A DNA stretch of 64,000 nucleotides, taken from contig JANVCC010000135.1 of the NCBI GenBank assembly GCA_025345505.1, positions 62,001 through 126,000 on the forward strand, in the 5' to 3' direction. Of the stretch, positions 13,201-23,265 are shown piece after piece. Under the pieces are notes generated by a model. That model was not told the origin of the DNA and searched no databases. It saw only the letters and a program-made list of their open reading frames with translations. Position 1 is the first letter of the stretch, and each line of letters opens with the position of its first letter. This DNA comes from Todiramphus chloris collaris. Taxonomy: Eukaryota; Chordata; Aves; Coraciiformes; Alcedinidae. The translations under genes were made by a program, and so were the position numbers.

Positions 13201-14845
13201 AATCCCAGCTCCTGCTCTTAAACCCTCAGAATCAAGCCCCCAAAAGGCTGGTGGTGTTGGGGGGGGGGGGGGGGTTGAATGACACAAGAGCTGCCTTTGT
13301 GTGCCAGGGCAGGTGATTTCTCCCTACACTGCCACCCCCCTCAGCCCCATTTCCCCCAGCAGCAGATGGAGACCCCCTTCCCAATTATGGGCTTGTCACA
13401 GGCAGAATTAAAAGGAAGACAAATCACTCCGAGGAAGCTGTCAGATGGGACAAAGGCTCCTTGAAATGGGAGCTGAGCTGTTCTTTCCAGGTTCAGAGCA
13501 GGGCCGGAGGGAGGGAGGGAGGGCCAGGGGGGGTTCAGCATAAGGAGGGCAGCGGGGGGGGGGCAGGGGGGTGCTGGGGCTGCCAGGGATGCAGAGCAGG
13601 ATGCGCGCGCAGCCGGCACATCCCTTCTTTGTCTGGAAAAGGAGGTCAAAGGGAGGGGGGACTGGAGCTGGGGGGGGGGCTGCAGGGGAGGATGGGGGGG
13701 TGACGGGGGGCTGCGTCAGCCGCACGTCACCAAAGCAGCTGATCCCTTCTCCCAATCCCAGTCCTCTGAGCTCATCTCCGGGATCCGAGCCAATGCGGCT
13801 CAACTGCGCACATCTGGCGGATGAAAGCAGCACTGCAAGGACCTGGAGATGGGAACACACAGCAACGGGGGGCCAGAGGAAAAACCCCACTTTTCAAGGC
13901 CGGGCAAGCCCCAAAACCCACATTAAGCCAAAAAAGCCCTAGAGCACTCCCGGCCCTAACCTGGAGCTCACTCAGGGGTCTCTTGAAGCTCAAATTACCA
14001 AGAAAAACCACTGCCCGGTGCCGACACCCCAGTGCAAACACCAGGGCTGGGTGCTGTGGGCACTACAGGCACAGTCCAGCTCCCAGCATCTCCTAGTAAG
14101 CACCACACACCTTGCAGAGAGCCCACCAGTGACAACCCAAGTACTTCTCGCAGCCTGGGACAGGCAGGAGCTGCACCCCAGAGCTGGGTGCAGCCGTCAC
14201 CCGCAGCACCCCTGAAACCACTGTGGCAGCACCAACACTGACAGGGACAGCAGCAGCTCCTCACTGACCAGGAGGAAGCCCCAGGTCACTGCCTGACCTC
14301 ACACCTACCCACCTTTCTACACATCCTCTGTTAGAAATGTCACCTTCAGGGGTAAAACATCTGCACCAGGATGTTCTGCTGGAGCTGGACCAGCACCCAG
14401 GCACTCACCATTGTCTGTTGTGAGATGAAAATATTGCCTGCTAAAAATCCATGGCAGTGCCACAGAAAGGTGTTGAGCTGGCCATGGTTCTTGGCTCTGG
14501 AGTCTGATACACGTGGGTGGGAAAGTGGGAATATGCAAACACCTCCCAGACCAGCCACCACTCTACCTGCACCTATAGGTTCTGTATGTGCGATGAGAAG
14601 TGACTCTCAGTTTGTCAAACTCCAGAGAACATGCTTAAAACCCTCTTGTGGGACACGACACAGGGAGCTGGCACCCTGCATGTTCTGTGGGGATGAAACA
14701 CAAGATCTAGGGAGAAAGTTCTCCAAACAGGTTCTGCCTCCTTCAAAAAACAAATGAACATTCATTGTCCCACCAGCACTGCTCCCAGAGCCCTAAGTGC
14801 ACTGGTGCTGGTGTGTTCATCACCACTCCAGAGAAACAAGGAATC
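10291..14845. other. Unassigned, partly GC-rich intergenic sequence
   Basis: No gene was recognised. It contains homopolymers: C at about 10678-10691, A at about 11472-11492 and G at about 13260-13274. A G-rich, locally CpG-bearing patch lies at about 13500-13830. It could hold regulatory DNA, but I see no promoter or exon evidence. Confidence 0.4.
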
Positions 14846-15240
14846 AGAAAACCATAGAATTGTTTTGATTGGAAAAGACCTTTCAGATCATCAAGACCAA
14901 CTGTGCCCCCAGTACTGCCAGGGCACCACTAAACCATGTCCTTCAGCACGACAGCTCCATGGCTTTGAAACCCCTCCAGGGATGGGGACTCCACCACTGC
15001 CCTGGGCAGCCTGGGCCAGGCCTGGACAAGCCTTGTGGGGAAGAAATTGTTCCTCAGCTCCAACCTAAACCTCCCTTGGCACAACTTGAATCTGTTTCCT
15101 CTTGTCCTGTCACTTGTTCCTTGGGAGCAGAGACCAACCTCACCTGGCTCCAACCTCCTGTCAGGGAATTGTTGAGAGCCAGAAGGTTTCCCCTGAGCCT
15201 CCTTTTCTCCAGGCTGAACAAACCCAGGTCACACAGCCAC
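14846..15240 (-). repeat. CR1 LINE 3' part, antisense
   Basis: Antisense CR1 of the CACCACTAAACCATGTCCTT subfamily, running through GTGGGGAAGAAATTGTTCCT to CTTTTCTCCAGGCTGAACAA. Confidence 0.9.
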
Positions 15241-16239
15241 TCAGGAAGCAAGAGCAGAGAGAGGGCCAAGAGATAACAGCCACCAGCTCCAACAAGAGAA
15301 ACCCTGACTTCACACAACTCAAATTTGAGAACATCTTCAAGAGAAGATTTTCACAAGAGTGGTTAAACACTGGAGAAGGGAGCCCAGTTACATCTCGAGA
15401 GCTGGGGGAGTTTCTGTCCTTGAAGAGACTCAAACTTCCCTGCAAAAATCCCTCAGCAATCTCTAACTCTGGAGTTAGACTTACTTGGAGCAGGACAGAT
15501 GGATCCAAGCCCTCCAGAGGATCCTTTGAATTTGAATCGTTCTGTGATGCTGGAAAGGTGCTTGCGACCTCCTCACATTCATTCTCCTCAGCAGGCACTT
15601 CTGAAGCAGGATTTGTCCACAAGCCTGGGAGCTGGTAGGCTTCTCCATTTCATCCCAGAATGTACCTGAGCAAAGGAAGAAGACAGAAGTTTCTACCCCC
15701 ATTCATTGCTACTTCTCAGCCAACACTGGCACAACACACACAGATACCCGAGGAAGGAAGAAGCTACAGCTGCAGAATTGTGAAGGCTCTGCATCACCAG
15801 GGAGAGGTGATGGAGCTGGGGGCACTGAGCTGGAGAAGGAAGGAAAAGGAAGGGACAGAGGAGACCCATGTGCCAGGGGTATGGCATCCCTGCAGCAAGA
15901 TGTTTGTGAGCAAGAGGAGGTGATGGCTCCCAGGAGCCTGGAACTCCGAGGGTACGTGAAGCCACATGGGGATCCTTTAAAAGCATTTGTGGGCACCTGG
16001 AGGGGCCAGAGAACCAGAACCAGACATTATGGGAGTTCTGAACAGCATTTTCAGAAAACCCCAAAGTTTCTTTCTCAATAGAAACGTTAGTTTGGGTTCA
16101 CACAAGGTGTTCAGGGCCCTGACTCTCAGCCAGGCGTATAAAGTCCCATTGTCTGTTAATGGTGTCTTAAGTTTCCATGCCTTAGGAGCTGAAGATCTTG
16201 CTGTTTCTGGCCCTTTGGAGCCAAGGAGTCACTGATTTC
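15241..16239. other. Unassigned intergenic sequence
   Basis: Open frames exist on both strands here. None shows family motifs or splice structure that I recognise. Confidence 0.4.
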
Positions 16240-16475
16240 TAGTGATATAGATTAGACAGAAGGAAGTTCTTCACTCTCTGGGTGGTGAGACAGGGGAACA
16301 GGTTGCCCAGGGAAGTTGTGGATGCTCCTCCACCAACTGAAAGGGTTCAAGACCAGGTTGGACAGGGCTTTGAGCAACCTGATCCAGTGGGACATGTCCC
16401 TGTCCATGGCAGGGGGGTTGGAACTGAATGAACTTTAAGGTCCCTTCCAACCCAAGCCATTCTAGAATTCTAGGA
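16240..16475 (+). repeat. CR1 LINE 3' end, sense
   Basis: Sense CR1 3' end with GGAACAGGTTGCCCAGGGAA, TGGCAGGGGGGTTGGAACTG and AAGGTCCCTTCCAACCCAAG, finishing in a degenerate ATTCTAGAATTCTAGGA tail. It is followed immediately by a second CR1 that starts further 5' in the element. Confidence 0.88.
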
Positions 16476-17245
16476 TCTTATTAGATGGACAAGAAATTGG
16501 CTGGATGAGTTAGAGAGTTACAGCCCAATATCCAAATGGGAAACCAGTAATGACTGGTGTCATATAAGGGGCTGTTCTGGGACCACTACTGCCTAATATT
16601 GAAACTGATGACAAAACCAGTGGGACCGAAAGCACCCTCAGCAAGTTTGCAGATGACACCAAGCTGAGTGGTGCAGTCAGCATGCCTGAGGGACAGGATG
16701 GACCCACAGGGACCTGCAAAGGTTGGAGGAGTGAGCCATGCAAACCTCCTGAGGTTCAACAAGGCCAAGTGCAGGGTCCTGCACTGGGGAAAGGGCCACC
16801 CCCAATAGCAATACAGGCTGGGGGTAAAGGCATCGGGAGCAGCCCTGGGGAGAAGGACCTGGTGGTGCTGGGGTGAGAAGCTGGAGCTAAGCCAGCCCCG
16901 TGCGCTGGCACCCAGCAGGCACTGGCACCCTGGGCTGCACCCCAGCAGCGTGGGCAGCAGGGGAGGGGGGGATCCTGCCCCTCTGCTCCCAGGGCTCTGG
17001 GGAGAGAGAGAGAGAGACCCCCCTGCAGTGCTGGGGCAGCTCGGGAGTGCTCAGCACAGCAGAGACAGGGACCTGGTGGAGCGGGGCCAGAGGAGCCCCA
17101 GCGATGCTGGGAGGGCTGGAACCCCTCTGCTGGGAGGCCAGGCTGGGAGAGCTGGGGGGGGTTCAGCATGGAGAGGAGAAGGCTCCAGGGAGACCTTCTT
17201 GGGGCCTTTCAGTGCTTCAAGGGGCCTGTCAGAAAGATGGGGAGG
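16476..17245 (+). repeat. CR1 LINE fragment with reverse-transcriptase remnant
   Basis: This copy reaches into the CR1 ORF2. The frame near 16580-16870 preserves the RT box read as FADDTKLSG (the polymerase YADD-type motif, first residue F), and later EKDLVVLG. Non-coding 3' CR1 sequence follows to the GGGAGACCTTCTTGGGGCC box. It is truncated at both ends, with no intact ORF. The RT box makes the CR1 assignment firm. Confidence 0.85.
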
Positions 17246-18039
17246 GAGATTTTATGATCTGCAGGTGACAGTCCTGACAGAAACCTGCCTCTGACCACCC
17301 CACACCTCTCCCACAGCACAGACAGGGCTCTGCTCCCCCCCAGACCCACCCCAGTCTCTGGAGCAGGGCTCTGAGCCCCGGCTGCAGCAGGGACACCAAG
17401 CTCCATGCAACACAAGAGATCCAGGTGCCACCTGGTGCCCAGCAGCAGCTCTGCACCGAGACCCGACTGCCCAGCGACCAGCGGATCCTTTAACCTGTCT
17501 GCCCTGGAAATGACATCACCGTGGGGACAAGCAGACCCCGACTCCTCTGCAGACACCCCGAGGGCCACCCACTTGTCCCCAGCACCCGCAGCTTAGAGCC
17601 CAGCAGCCAGAGCTGCAGACACACACCAAGGTTTCCTTCCCACTGGTCACTCCTGTGCCAGGAGGAAACTCGTGGCCAGGCTCCTGGGTGCCATGGACAC
17701 CTCAAACTGGGAAACTGGGGCAACAAAAAATAACGGGGAGGCTCAGGAAACCTGCCCCCAGCAAGGCATCAATGCCAGGGGGAAACACAAAGCAGGCGCT
17801 GCCAGTGCCAACAGCAGAGCAAGGAGCAGTGGAAAAAGGACCTCCCAGAGACCTCTGGCTGTCCCTGCTGCTGGTGCCACCAGCCAGGCAGGTCCTGGGT
17901 CCACCCAGAAGGATCAGGGCTGGCCCTGGTGCAAGGCACCAACAGCAGCCACACACTCTGGGGAAGAACTGATTTCTCTGGTGAACACATCGCTCATCTC
18001 CTGACCAAGAACCAGTCTATGGTTTTTTTGATCATGCAG
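17246..18039. other. Unassigned sequence 3' of the DIAPH1 remnants
   Basis: The FH2 C-terminal half of DIAPH1 would be expected around here or further left, but I found no frame matching it. Confidence 0.4.
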
Positions 18040-18295
18040 CAGTGGGTTAGTCAGGAGATTCCTCCCTCCCCTCAGAGCTAAAGTGGACCTCATCATCTGG
18101 AGGGCCTCCAGATCTTCATAAGAGCTTGCTTCGTGAGAGCTGCCAGCTTATACAGAAGACACCCCACAGGTCAGTGATGAAGAACTCACAGGCCACCACA
18201 GCCTTCAAAGGGGGCAGAGGACAGCACATGTCAGCATGCTGCAGGTCAGATGTCCTGCACAGTTTCAGGATGACCAAGCACTTCAGGTCCCTGTG
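18040..18295 (-). pseudogene. DIAPH1: DIAPH1 relic: eroded FH2 segment
   Basis: Read on the minus strand, the frame contains RDLKCLV aligning with the diaphanous FH2 KELKVLD, then PLPPLKAVV against PYQEIKNVI and EFFITDLW against EAVLTESM. After a frame change, YEDLEAL aligns with YDDLAES and STLALRGGRN with GTVPRLRPRLN. Identity is low, but the order is collinear over about 80 residues. Indels and a frame change mean it cannot code for FH2, the actin-nucleating domain of formins. An HRDLK string here mimics a kinase motif, but the other kinase motifs are absent at the right spacing. Alignment was done by eye. Confidence 0.55.
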
Positions 18296-18486
18296 TACTC
18301 TGCCCTGTTGCCTCTGAGTACAAAAGCAGAGAGATGAAACCATCTCCTTCTCCAGAAGATTAGTTTCTCTATAGAATACAGAAAGCAGGGCCATGAAACC
18401 TCTCAGCCAGGGGGTGTGAGGAGATGAGAAAGGATGAGCTTGCTGGGGCGAAAGGTGTATGGTGGCCTTTAGAGTGGAGGTCCTAC

Positions 18487-18811
18487 CTTAGTCTGCTGTG
18501 GTCTTCACAGTTGTATGGCTGGCTGAGAATCTTCTTTGGAGATGATCCCATGGAAGCAGTTGAAGTGCACAGGCTCCCCTAGATGCGAAGCTGAGGGCAG
18601 GAGGGGGAAGCCCCATTCCTCAAGGAAGTGTGGGATGCCAGGACACCCTGGGAGTGGAGGAGCTGGTGAGAAGTCTCCAGAAATAGTCCCTGATAGTGGC
18701 TGTGTGGTGGTAGATGGATGTTCCCTTCAGCGCTTGGAAGCGAAGCTGCAGGGAAGAGTGTGAAGCCATTTCCTGCTTGGTGTCTTCAAGCTCTTCTTTC
18801 AGCTTCTCCAC
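18487..18811 (-). pseudogene. DIAPH1: DIAPH1 relic: coiled-coil/FH1 exon with frameshift and stop
   Basis: A good acceptor (TTTTGCTTCAG) precedes VEKLKEELEDTKQEMASHS, which matches the diaphanous-1 segment just before FH1 (VAKLTKELEDAKKEMASLS). The proline-rich FH1 that should follow is reduced. Only after a frame change does APPLPGCPGIP appear, recalling the PLPGGPGIP units. Downstream, SPKKI matches the TPKKL that opens the FH1-FH2 linker. In a further frame, QL-stop-RPQQTK aligns with QLRRPNWSK, with a TGA where an arginine codon is expected. It ends in a GTAGGA donor-like site. So it has the position and order of a real exon, with two frame disruptions and one nonsense codon. Confidence 0.7.
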
Positions 18812-20420
18812 CTGAAGCAAAACCAAGAACATGACAGAAGTTAGTGCATGCTCAGTTGGCCAGAGCAAACAGGACACCACCCTCAAGCAAATGCCAAGTG
18901 ATCAGGTCTAGCTCAGAGCCCCGTCCTTCTTCTCACAAGATGCTGCCAACCTCCTTTGTCAATGAAAAATGAGCAGAAGGCAGCACAACAGGTGACCTGT
19001 ACGAGCATCTGGGGACTTGACATCCTCCTCCCACGACCTGATGGAGGGAAAGGTGCCTTCCTGCAGCAGGGTGACCTCAGAAGACATCTGGCAAGATACA
19101 GCTGGAGGAACAATGGTGAAGCAGAGTCTGCTCCCAAACTCACAAGTCAGTGGTTGAAACAGGCCTGGAAGACAAGTGGTGGCTCATTAAATTTGTCTCA
19201 TCTGTTCAGAAGCTGGTGAATGGGTATCAAAGCTCCTCAGCAACCGGTGCCTCTGAAGGTCACATGGGGGGGCTGGAGACATAGTGTGGAATGGAAAGGA
19301 AACCCCAGTTCTCTGCACCAGCTGCTAATGTCAGTGTTGGTGATGATCAACAGGGACCAAAGTCTGGGGATCTGCAGGACAGGCAGAGCCTGGGCTCTTG
19401 TGGGGGTGTCCACACCACGGCCAGCCCATAGCCCTCCCCCTCTGACACCTCAGGCACCCTGACAGACCTTCTCTACTGCTGCACCACAGGTCCTCCTCTC
19501 CTCTCTCAGCTTTTGACCGAGCTCAGTGAGATGAAACCTCGTGCTTGCAGTTCCCAGAAGCTCAGAAAGCAGAGGCACCTCCTGGTCACCTCACTTTTGC
19601 CTTGTGATGGGGCAGAGGCAGAGCAGGAGCTGCCACCACCAGCTGCCCAGCCCCAAGCAGCCCAAGGACTGCAGAAAATTAGGGGAATGTTTCCCTCCCT
19701 CTGACCTGAGCTTTTTCATCTTGTCACACAGAACCAGCCAGAGGAAGAAGGGGCCAAACCAGAGATGTCTATCAGAGGAGCCACTCACAAAAGTATGTAG
19801 TCACCAAAAAAGGGATTTCTATAAAAAAAACAACTCTGAGAATATGCTGCTCAACTTGTGAGGGCAGTCTCCAAGTCCAGAGACAAGGCAAGACACGCCA
19901 GGGTCAGTCCCACATAAACCAGGTCTCTCCAGGACAGATCTGGGTGAGGCTGAGCTGAAAGCAGGGTGTGAGGGGAACGCTGGACAAAGCCCAGGACGAG
20001 ACATTCAAGGCAGGCAACTCTATTCATGTGCAACCCAGGATTCAAACCTCTTCAGAGCACACCAAAACCCCTGAGCTGCCTGACAGGCAACAACAGGTAG
20101 AGAATCAGCTCAAGGGAAGCCAGCCCAGGGACTACATTGGAGCTGAGGAGAGATTAAAGTGGTCACCTGTAGACTGATCCTGCTGGCCTCAGGTCTATGG
20201 ACACCATCAAGAGCAGAGCCAGCAGTAAGGTTCAGCATTTACTACCTAGAAATGAAGATTTCTTTTGTTTTATTCAGGGGACTATTGTCTTGGGTCGTGT
20301 TTTAACTTAAGAAACTTTTGAAATGTGTATATAAAAGTGAGATTTTGTGTTGCAGCCACTGCAGAGCCTGGGGTGTCTCCTCATGGTGACCCCAGTGCAG
20401 AGAGGGACAGGGATACTCAC

Positions 20421-20509
20421 GGCACTGGGTGCAGGTGACATCTCACTGGGATCAACCTGTCCTCCTCCCTCAGAGGCTGCTGCTTCTCCTTGTTCAGGTC
20501 CATCTCCAG
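20421..20509 (-). pseudogene. DIAPH1: DIAPH1 relic: N-terminal exon
   Basis: The acceptor TTCTTCAACAG is followed by LEMDLNKEKQQPLREED, nearly identical to the human DIAPH1 N-terminal segment LLDMNLNEEKQQPLREKD. The in-frame continuation (RLIPVRCHLH) no longer matches. Shifting frame gives SEMSPAPSA ahead of a consensus GTGAGT donor, compatible with the decayed end of the same exon. The remaining GBD/FH3 exons, which should lie between this and the FH1 exon, are not visible in the 1.6 kb available. Confidence 0.72.
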
Positions 20510-20629
20510 CTGTTGAAGAAATGTACAGTGGTTCTTAAACCCACTTGCTTGTGGAGTGGCCAAGTTCAGCAAGCAGAGCACCATGTCCAACCCAAGCTCT
20601 TGCACAAATGTGGTGCAAATACAAGTCAT

Positions 20630-20945
20630 CATAGACAGGTTTCAGTTGGAAGGGACCTTTCAAGCTCATCCAGTCCAACCCCCCTGCACTGAGCAGGGGC
20701 ATCTGCACCTAGAGCAAGTTGCTCAGAGACCAGGCCAACCTCACCTGGAATGGTTCCAGGGATGGGGCAGCGACCACCTCTCTGAGAACTTGGGCCAGGG
20801 TCTCACCAGCCTCAGGATAAAAATTTCTTTCCTTTTCTCCAGTCTAATTCTCCCTTTTTTAGTTTAAAATCATCAGCCCTTGTCCTTTCCCAACAGACCC
20901 TGCAGAAAAGTTTACCCCTGTCTTTCCAACAGGCCCCTTGAAATA
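20630..20945 (-). repeat. CR1 LINE 3' part, antisense
   Basis: Antisense CR1 with TCCAGTCCAACCCCCCTGCA and AGGGATGGGGCAGCGACCAC, inserted just upstream (in the sense of transcription) of the DIAPH1 N-terminal relic exon. A TAATAATAATAATAA run follows at about 20950-20966. Confidence 0.88.
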
Positions 20946-21729
20946 CTAATTAATAATAATAATAATAACGTCAGCAAAGAGAAAACTCCTGCAAGAGACA
21001 GGGATTTTTCTCACTAATTAACAGCCCAAACTGGAGGCTAAAGGAGGAGGAGAAGAGCCTGACATTAACATCCCCTCCCCTCCTTAGGCAAGACAAAGGT
21101 TTAAGGGTCTGGAAAACCAGCACCTTCAAACCAAGCTCATTAACTCCCAAAGCCAACGGCTCTAGGACAAAGAGAAGCACAAAGAAACCACCGACCTGGG
21201 AGCAGGACCCTGCTGAGCCAGGCTTTGGATCCCTCCAAAACCTGAAAGCGAATGGAATTCCTCGATCACCCCACTGGCTGAGCACAGCTCCATGTCCTAC
21301 ACATGCTTTGGGAGCTCCCCGGGTGGATTTTCAGCCCTTCCATCAGCCGGGAGTGGAGTCAGGAGCACGAACAGCTCCTGACCCCCCGGCTTGGGGGTGC
21401 CAGGAGCCCCAGAGCCCGGGCTGAGGCCTCAACCAAGGGGCTGAATCGGTATTTCCTGGACCCTCCTGAAAATGCACAATTAAAAATGAAAACAAACAAT
21501 GGAAATACGGATTTATTTCATTTAATTATTAATTCCCCCCCCAAAAAGAGGAAAGCAGCCCAGTCAAGCCCCGAGGACCCCGCATCGCGCATCCGAGCGG
21601 CACCTCACCCTAAACGAACCCCTAAAGAGCCCCAAACCTGGGTTTATACCGATAATTTAGAGAGGGGAGGGGGGAACCGAAGTTTTTGTTGGCTCCTCTA
21701 AAAGCTGAAGGTGCAGGAGAAGCCGCGGG

Positions 21730-21771
21730 ACCCCTGACCGAGGAGCAGGGACCCCTGACCGAGGAGCAGGG
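21730..21771. repeat. 21-bp tandem duplication
   Basis: Two perfect copies of ACCCCTGACCGAGGAGCAGG plus G lie inside the CpG island. Confidence 0.9.
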
Positions 21772-22008
21772 ACCCAGCCAGGTCCTCTCCCGACCCCCAG
21801 GAGCCGCCCCCGCGGTCACCTGCCGACCTCCCGGTCCCACCCCCCTGGTCCTCTCCCGTCTCGCTACTGGGGAACCCCCCCCGGCTTCGCTTACGGTCGC
21901 CGAGACCCTGCCCGGGTCCCCCCAGCAGCCCCCAGCCCAGACCCAGGACCCCCCGGTCCCCCCCGTGCTCACCGCCGCCCCGAGCGCCAGCAGAAACCTT
22001 CGCGCCGC

Positions 22009-22024
22009 TCATGAATATTCATGA
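22009..22024. promoter_or_regulatory. Palindromic octamer (MORE-type) element
   Basis: TCATGAATATTCATGA is a perfect palindrome. Its core ATGAATATTCAT fits the MORE consensus ATGMATATKCAT, bound by POU/Oct dimers. It lies at the edge of the CpG island beside GC boxes. Confidence 0.6.
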
Positions 22025-22579
22025 GGAGCCGCCTTCCGGCTCCGCCCACCCCCGCCCTAAGCCCCGCCCCCCAGTGCGGGGAGCACCTCCCCCGGGTCCT
22101 AGCGCCGCAGGCCGGAGGGGGCCGGGCTGGGCACAAGGGGGAAGAAAAGGCAAGAAAAAAACCAACACAAGAGGGGAACCCCCCCTAAATCCCTCCTCTG
22201 GCCCCGCTGCCCATTGTCCCCTCAAATCCTGAGCCTTCGAGCCACGTCATTGCACAGGGTGTGAGCTCAAAGGCTTCCTGAGGATAATTAAATGAGGTCT
22301 CGTATTACCCAGGGAGAAAAAATATTTAGGGAGCAGCAGGTCAGGGGCAGCCAGGGCTCAGGAGGTGCAGGTTTGACACCCGAACTGGGATGTCTCAGGT
22401 GGTGCTGGGGGTGTGGGACTCAGCCTGGTCTTACCTCAGCCTGGGGTGATGCTGGTGTGGATGGAGAGATGCACTTTGCTCACACCAGAGGAGTGGAAAC
22501 GTGGCAATTGACCTCAATCCGCGATTTCACCGAGTTTGACAGTAAAGGTGACTGGTTTAAGGAAATTTGATGGTGCCTG

Positions 22580-22925
22580 GTCCCAACCTCCCTCCTCCAG
22601 CAGGGTCGCCCAGAACAGGGGTCCCTGGATTGCACTTTCCAGGAGGATTTGGACTCTCTCCAGCGAAGGAGACTCCACAGCCTCTGTAGGTAGTCTGGGA
22701 CAGGCTCCAATACCCTCAAAGCAAAGAAGTTTCTCCTCCTGGGTTCCAGTTTGTGTCCATTACCCCTTGTCCTGTCCCTGGGCACCACTGACAAGAGTCT
22801 GGCCCCATCCTCTTGCCCCCCAGGCACCCTTTAGCTACTGATCAGCTGCCCACTCTGGATGCTCTTCTGCAGCTGAGCAGCCCCAGGCCCCTCAGCCTTT
22901 CCTCAGCACTGACATGCTCCAGTCA
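22580..22925 (-). repeat. CR1 LINE fragment, antisense
   Basis: Antisense CR1 with GAAGGAGACTCCACAGCCTC, CTCCTGGGTTCCAGTTTGTG and GGCACCACTGACAAGAGTCT. It lacks the extreme 3' tail. Confidence 0.85.
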
Positions 22926-23259
22926 CAAACAGCTTTAGTAAAGAGACTACAACTCAGACTCCCTGATATTTAAAACCACTGCAGGAAAAGTTTCTGGAAT
23001 CAGCTCTACAGCTTCTCACACAGCTTCTACTGGATTTGGAGGAATTACTGGGAGCATCCAGCAGCCCACCTGGCCTCGGACCAGGGACTTCAGTGCTCTC
23101 CTCATCCTGCACTGAGGCTGAAGAACCCCCAGGGTATTCTCCAAGGAGCTGGATTCCCTCCTGGCAATGTTCTCAAGCCTTGGGAGGCCAGGAGCCAAAA
23201 ATATTGTGAGGATTAAACAGACCAACAACAGGTCAGGTAAGAAAAATACGGCCTCTTCC

Positions 23260-23265
23260 TTTAAT
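23260..23265 (-). terminator. Candidate HDAC3 poly(A) signal
   Basis: The plus strand reads TTTAAT, which is ATTAAA on the HDAC3 strand, 1.1 kb past the stop codon. No stronger AATAAA was noticed between the stop and here. Confidence 0.3.

Larger units (their letters stand above)
21560..22110 (-). promoter_or_regulatory. CpG-island promoter of the DIAPH1 remnant locus
   Basis: A GC- and CpG-rich island sits where the DIAPH1 promoter should be relative to HDAC3. It contains GC boxes on the upstream side (CCGCCC and CCCCGCCC at about 22036-22075) and a perfect 16-bp palindrome at 22009-22024. A minus-strand ATG at 22012-22010 opens a short frame of about 13 codons running to a clean GGCGGTGAGC donor. 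That peptide does not resemble the known DIAPH1 N-terminus. Minus-strand transcription is inferred, and the island could also fire on the plus strand. Confidence 0.55.

Noticed and set aside
15161-15622. 153-codon minus-strand open frame
   Set aside because: Its end is CR1 sequence, and the rest shows no motif, splice context or homology that I recognise.
18116-18394. Kinase-like string VHRDLKC followed by TDLW on the minus strand
   Set aside because: The spacing between the motifs is too short, and no DFG, APE or glycine loop is present. Collinear diaphanous FH2 residues explain the same frame better.
19480-19565. Minus-strand frame with LTELGQKLREERR resembling the DIAPH1 coiled coil (EQKLQDLQGEKD)
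   Set aside because: It lies in the right order between the relic exons, but the match is short and typical of any coiled coil, so it was not listed as an exon.
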